From NCBI GenBank assembly GCA_964575975.1, contig CAZNTU010000103.1, positions 1 to 18,349 on the forward strand: a stretch of 18,349 nt of DNA, written 5' to 3'. Under the pieces are notes generated by a model. That model ran no database searches. It had not been told where the DNA came from and saw only the letters and a program-made list of their open reading frames with translations. Source of the stretch: G963674505 sp964575975. GTDB lineage: Bacteria > Desulfobacterota > Desulfobacteria > Desulfobacterales > SKZT01. How positions within the stretch are numbered: the first letter of the stretch is position 1; every line of letters starts with the position of its first letter. This document shows, piece after piece, positions 15,221 through 18,349 of this stretch. A program made the translations under genes and the position numbers.

Positions 15221-16151
15221 TCAATAGCTGTCGAGGATGATTTCGAACTTTTCGACAGTGTCGCACCTGAGCGCTTTTCTGAAAAGCGCTTTCAAAATCA
15301 CGACATCGTCGATTTTCTCGATTTTTTCGAAAACGCGTTTCTGAACGACGTCGTATTTTTCGATAGGAAGGCCCTTGAGCATTTCCCGAGTCGCTTTCGT
15401 CATGCCCAACGCCTCCCCCTCTTCAATGCCAAGGGACTTCCCCTCCTCGATACCCTCCTCGCGGGCGATCTCCCAAATATCCAGCATCTTTATCTCCTTC
15501 CATATTTCTCTAAGCCTGTCCTTGTCGATCATTTTGTTCACCATGATCGGACTGGCGGCGAGAAGTCTCGACGATATTTTTTCGGCACGGCAGAGTTCGG
15601 TTTGGAACAGAATCACTCTTTCCGCCAGTTCCGTTCGCGCCCGCCCCGTTTCCTTGCCGTACAGGGGCAGGAAGACCAGTTCGAGCCAGTCCTCGAACGC
15701 CCCTTCCTCTATGGCCGCTTGGATTTCCGGGAGTCTTTTGAATCCGTCGCGTTCGGATAGATCGACTACGACCGGCGTATATGTCCCGCTGTCAGTGGCA
15801 ACGACCTTTTCGTCCGGAAAAACGTTCCCCCGAAGCTATGACGATATTCGTCACGCGGTCGCCCTACTTTCCGGCACCCATGAAATGGTGTGCGGCGAAC
15901 CGGTACATGTCCTTCCTTCGCAGGTCCCGTTGTTCCTCCAAATGGTACAGCTTCTGCCGGTCGTCTCGAAACATGACGTCCACCCGCCCGGTTTTGACCG
16001 AAATATCCACCGGCTCGAAGCCGAATACGTCTACAATTCGTCCGGTATCGACGCCGACGGCCTCCAAAGTCCGTCCTTGAAAAGCCTCGGCCAGCCATTT
16101 CACCACCAAATCGTAGTTGTGGGCATATCCGAGTCCGTCATTTTCAGCCAT
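15221..16151 (-). pseudogene. Rpn-family (PD-(D/E)XK) nuclease gene, broken by a nonsense codon and a 1-base frameshift
   Basis: Remnant of a recombination-promoting-nuclease/transposase-like protein (Rpn/PDDEXK family). From ATG 16151 (AGGA 6 bases upstream) the frame reads MAENDGLGYAHNYDLVVKWL and continues with VDISVKTGRVDVMFRDD and YHLEEQRDLRRKDMYRF, giving the family's D...ExQ nuclease core. It hits an in-frame TAG at 15864-15866, where relatives have Tyr (FMGAGK-stop-GDRVTNIVIASG). About 11 codons later, at a run of five G (about 15831-15835), one extra base shifts the frame. The other frame then continues FPDEKVVATDSGTYTPVVVDL, LELVFLPLYGKETG, SSRLLAASPIMVNKMIDKDRL and the usual EEGKSLGIEEGEALG repeats, to a stop at 15221. 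The span of 931 bases is 310 codons plus one base. Any product would be an N-terminal fragment of 95 aa. Confidence 0.85.
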
Positions 16152-16230
16152 CGCCATTCCTTTTCCGCCTTCGCCTTCAGCTTTTCGGCATCTATTTACG
16201 TTCCAAGAACAATTCGTATCGATAGCAGGC

Positions 16231-16259
16231 AATATAATATACAGAGGTAGAATTTGCAA
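16231..16259 (-). promoter_or_regulatory. Sigma70-type promoter upstream of the Rpn-family pseudogene
   Basis: On the minus strand, -35 TTGCAA (16259-16254), a 17-base spacer and -10 TATATT (16236-16231) lie about 80 bases before the pseudogene start at 16151. The surrounding stretch is notably AT-rich compared with the flanking coding sequence. Confidence 0.6.
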
Positions 16260-16350
16260 TCGACACTCGATAACGGTCCGCTCCAACCTGCCCCTTCCCA
16301 ACCTCTGCCGCAGAGATCGATAAATTCAACGTACGGCAGAGATGGATTTT

Positions 16351-16860
16351 TCAGCGCTTGAAAACCGGTTCGAACCGTTTTGCGCTCTCCTCGTCCACGA
16401 CGCCCATTTTGCGGGCGACGTCCATGCGGAGCAGCGCGTAGTTGCCTTTGGAGCGGGCGTACAACTTTTCCTGGCCGTCGAAAATAAAACCCTCCACGAT
16501 GGCCTCCCTTTCGTTTAAAACTTCCACTATCGATCCCTTGACGGTCAGTTTGGTTCCCATGCGGAGAGGTTTGAGAAATTCGACCGTCATTTTTTTCGTG
16601 AGAATGAACCGTTGCAGGATGTAGATCGCGGTCCAGCTCATGATTTCGTCCAGGATCGTCGATATGACTCCGCCGTGGACCAGGTCGTTCCATCCGCAAA
16701 GGTGCGGGGGGACCGTGAGCCACGAATAGACGGTTTCGTCGGCGTGGTAGAAATCCATTTTCAAGCCGAATTCGTTGGCGGGACTGCATCCGAAGCACTT
16801 GTGGTCGTTGCCTTTGGGGATTTTGACGTAATTTTTTGCGGTTGGGTCTGGTTTGCTCAT
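16351..16860 (-). CDS. Hotdog-fold acyl-CoA thioesterase (PaaI/4HBT-like)
   Basis: Predicted hotdog-fold thioesterase hydrolysing an acyl-CoA or related thioester; substrate unknown. The 169-aa length is typical. The hallmark VHGGVISTILDEIMSWTA (61-78) carries HGG and the catalytic-helix acid (D71 or E72). The core beta strands follow (TKKMTVEFLKPLRMGTKLTV). An N-terminal NDHKCFGCSP segment (C22 and C25) is shared by many PaaI-like proteins of this size. The start at 16860 is preferred to 16905 because AAGGAGA lies 7 bases upstream and the homology begins here. It lies on the same strand as the ABC genes but 154 bases after the binding-protein remnant, so co-transcription is uncertain. It appears intact, unlike both flanking minus-strand genes. 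Confidence 0.88.
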   Translation of the reverse strand: MSKPDPTAKNYVKIPKGNDHKCFGCSPANEFGLKMDFYHADETVYSWLTVPPHLCGWNDLVHGGVISTILDEIMSWTAIYILQRFILTKKMTVEFLKPLRMGTKLTVKGSIVEVLNEREAIVEGFIFDGQEKLYARSKGNYALLRMDVARKMGVVDEESAKRFEPVFKR

Positions 16861-16934
16861 TATTGGCTCTCCTTTGAAAATTGATCTTTCGTTCATGGAC
16901 GCCATTAATTCGGTTGTCGAGGCCCCTTTTCCGC

Positions 16935-16966
16935 CCTATCCATCCTATCCGTCGCATATGTCCCAT
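16935..16966. repeat. Short degenerate repeat (CCTATCCAT / CCTATCCGT / CATATGTCC)
   Basis: About three and a half imperfect units of 9-11 bases in the spacer between the thioesterase gene and the binding-protein remnant. The units share a pyrimidine-rich TAT/TCC pattern. No coding or regulatory role is evident. Confidence 0.5.
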
Positions 16967-17014
16967 GATCCCCGTTCAGCGCGGAGGTCGGGTTTCGGGT
17001 CTCCAGGGGGTGGC

Positions 17015-17401
17015 TCATCGATTCTCGGCCAGATTTTCGAACATCTCCCCGACCGGCACTGGTTTTTCGATCAGTTTGCGCTCCAGCATGAAATCGTGAA
17101 GATTTTTCCAGCGTTCCGTCGTTTGTCCGGGACTTCCTTTAAAATACGGGAGCGTGGTTGTAAAGGATTTTCGGTGGAGTTCGTCTCGAAGGTCCGGATG
17201 GATTTTGAAAAAGATTTCCATGGCTTGCTCCGGTTGTTCCAGGGTCTTTTCGATGCCTTTCTGCAAAGCGTTAACGAAACCTTTGGCGAGTTGCGGACGG
17301 CTCTTCAGAAAATCTTCGCCGGCGATCAGTACCAGTTCGTAGAAATCCGGAATGCCGTGCTTTTCAAACGGAGCGGAGATGGCTTGAAGACATCTCACCA
17401 T
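17015..17401 (-). pseudogene. C-terminal fragment of an ABC transporter substrate-binding protein (NMT1/ThiY-like)
   Basis: The 128-codon frame from ATG 17401 encodes what looks like only the C-terminal third of a SsuA/NMT1/THI5-like periplasmic binding protein. From residue about 12 it reads FEKHGIPDFYELVLIAGEDF, then AKGFVNALQKGIEKTLEQP, and later LPYFKGSPGQTTERW and KPVPVGEMFENL. A full-length member is about 300-340 aa with a signal peptide; the signal and the N-terminal lobe are missing. The ATG overlaps the permease stop (ATGGTGA), so the fragment could still be translated by coupling, but without export signal or ligand site it should not bind or deliver a solute. A deletion between the permease stop and mid-gene is the simplest explanation. 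Confidence 0.75.
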
Positions 17402-18138
17402 CGCACCACAAGCCTTTCTATCAAAGCGACCAACGCGTAGAACAACACCCCGACTACGGAGAGCATGAAAATGGACGCGAACACCAAATCGACTTTCAAC
17501 TGGGCGTTGGAAAGCACCATCAGGTATCCAAGCCCCTCCTTGGCACCGACCCATTCGCCGATCACCGCTCCGATCACGCTCACGGCGGCGCCGATTTTCA
17601 ATCCGGAAAAGACGTGCGGGGCGGCCGCCGGAACCCGGACTTTCATGAAAATCTGCACCTTTGACGCCTCCAGGATTTGGAACAGGGACAATACGTCCGG
17701 ATCCGCGCTGTTCAATCCTTTGATCGTGCTCACCACGATGGGGAAGAACACGATGATGGCGGACATGACCACTTTCGAGCCTATCCCGTAGCCGAACCAG
17801 AGAATCAGAAGGGGAGCCACGGCGAAAACGGGGACGGTCTGGGACGCTATGACGATGGGGAGCAGGGTTCTTTCCGCGATTTTCGAAACGTGGATCAGAA
17901 CCGCCAATAGCAAGCCCCCGATCATCGCCAGGACGAAGCCCAGGACGATTTCGAGGGTCGTGACCAGACAATGTCCGGACAGCAGGTCCCATTTGTCTTC
18001 CAGAGCTTTCAAGACTCGAACGGGGCCGGGAAGCAGGTAAGGGGGGATTTTCCAATACCGAACCGAAAATTCCCAGAGAGCGCCGACGGCTAGAAGAAAC
18101 GCAATGGGTAGAATGATGTTCGAGACCTTGTATTTCAT
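17395..18138 (-). CDS. ABC transporter permease, SsuC/TauC/ThiX-like
   Basis: Inner-membrane subunit of an importer for a small organic solute such as a sulfonate, nitrate-type anion or thiamine precursor; the substrate cannot be told. The 247-aa length is normal for the family. Hydrophobic helices lie at about 8-25, 60-83, 92-116, 122-138, 180-198 and 217-240. The EAA loop (EASKVQIFMKVRVPAAAP, 157-174, followed by GLKIG) contacts the ATPase. The opening PGPVRVLKAL and the SQTVPVFAVAPLLILWFGYG segment are typical of this group. Its ATG overlaps the ATPase stop (ATGA). Its own stop overlaps the start of the binding-protein remnant. The permease itself looks complete. Confidence 0.92.
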   Translation of the reverse strand: MKYKVSNIILPIAFLLAVGALWEFSVRYWKIPPYLLPGPVRVLKALEDKWDLLSGHCLVTTLEIVLGFVLAMIGGLLLAVLIHVSKIAERTLLPIVIASQTVPVFAVAPLLILWFGYGIGSKVVMSAIIVFFPIVVSTIKGLNSADPDVLSLFQILEASKVQIFMKVRVPAAAPHVFSGLKIGAAVSVIGAVIGEWVGAKEGLGYLMVLSNAQLKVDLVFASIFMLSVVGVLFYALVALIERLVVRW

Positions 18139-18349
18139 CGTTCGTATTCCATATTTCGCGTTTCGCGTTTCATGTCCGCGTTTGCCGATTTCGAGATTTC
18201 CTCGTCAAGGATTTCCAACAGGCTCCGTTTTCGGGAGACGATGAACAGGTGGTCGGCGGGCCTTGGACGTTCTATTTCGATTTTCAGCTCCATTTTCATC
18301 CGGCCCGGCCTCGCGCCAGCCATGATGCGCAGCTTGCGTGCCCATCGGC
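18135..18349 (-). CDS. ABC transporter ATP-binding protein, C-terminal end (partial)
   Basis: Only the last 70 codons are in the window; the gene continues beyond 18349. The visible part, read from the window edge, has RIMAGARPGRMKMELKIEIE followed by RPRPADHLF, matching the end of SsuB/TauB-type ATPases, where a xxARPGR stretch precedes a beta strand and a PRPR motif. The last about 15 residues (KSANADMKRETRNMEYER) are partly encoded by a short tandem repeat and are probably dispensable. The stop overlaps the permease start as ATGA. Walker motifs and the signature sequence are outside the window. Confidence 0.8.
   Translation of the reverse strand, partial: RWARKLRIMAGARPGRMKMELKIEIERPRPADHLFIVSRKRSLLEILDEEISKSANADMKRETRNMEYER
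18154..18174. repeat. 7-bp tandem repeat TTTCGCG at the ATPase 3' end
   Basis: Two exact units of TTTCGCG and a third, TTTCATG, lie about 16 bases from the ATPase/permease overlap and encode part of the ATPase tail (MKRETRN). It is similar in placement to the repeat at the end of pntAA. Confidence 0.6.

Noticed and set aside
14915..15760. A 281-codon plus-strand frame over the Rpn region
   Set aside because: It is antisense to the recognisable Rpn C-terminal part and has no ribosome site; the minus strand carries the homology.
15864..15866. In-frame TAG read as pyrrolysine or another recoding event
   Set aside because: A frameshift follows within about 35 bases, so recoding alone would not restore the protein; ordinary gene decay explains both lesions.
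1..18349. CRISPR arrays, insertion sequences, integrase or phage genes
   Set aside because: No regularly spaced direct repeats, transposase frames, terminal inverted repeats or phage-like proteins were found; the tRNA at the left edge has no adjacent integrase within the window.

Overview
The window (about 55% GC by eye) looks like chromosome of a Gram-negative bacterium, most probably a member of the Desulfobacterota or related deltaproteobacterial lineages. The clues are two outer-membrane Slp-type lipoproteins, periplasmic Cu/Zn superoxide dismutase, a three-subunit (AA/AB/B) proton-pumping transhydrogenase, a PhaC-like synthase, an Rpn-type nuclease gene and small low-complexity repeats at gene junctions. 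The lineage is an inference from gene content; no 16S or other marker is present. No CRISPR array, insertion sequence or phage module was seen.

Layout. 1-112: 3' part of a tRNA-Leu(GAG) and its terminator. 186-2489 (minus): an FtsK/SpoIIIE DNA translocase that lacks the usual membrane domain and has a ZapA-like N-terminus. 2885-3874: an unrecognised 329-aa protein with its own terminator. 4007-5927: two Slp-like lipoproteins and SodC on the plus strand, facing a YciF-like ferritin-fold protein (6039-6551) and a secreted CAP-domain protein (6845-7378) on the minus strand; together an envelope and oxidative-stress neighbourhood. 7779-10669: the pntAA-pntAB-pntB operon, which links NADH/NADPH exchange to the proton gradient. 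10723-12360 (minus): PhaC-like alpha/beta hydrolase, convergent with pntB. 12953-14385: a UbiE-like methyltransferase and a divergent UbiA-like membrane protein in an ATGA-overlapping pair, plausibly modifying an isoprenoid or quinone-like lipid.

14203-17401 is a decaying accessory stretch on the minus strand. It holds a ribbon-helix-helix antitoxin whose 3' end runs into antisense of the UbiA-like gene and has no toxin, a possible gene scrap, a hairpin, an Rpn-family nuclease pseudogene (one nonsense codon plus one frameshift), an intact hotdog thioesterase, and the C-terminal third of an ABC substrate-binding protein. The permease (17395-18138) and the 3' end of the ATPase (18135-18349) of that ABC system look intact as far as they can be seen.

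The most interesting points are the ZapA-like/FtsK fusion, the coupled methyltransferase/UbiA-like pair, the truncated ABC binding protein fused at the permease stop, the broken Rpn gene and the orphan antitoxin. I found no clear large undescribed system; the ftsK architecture is the best candidate for something new.
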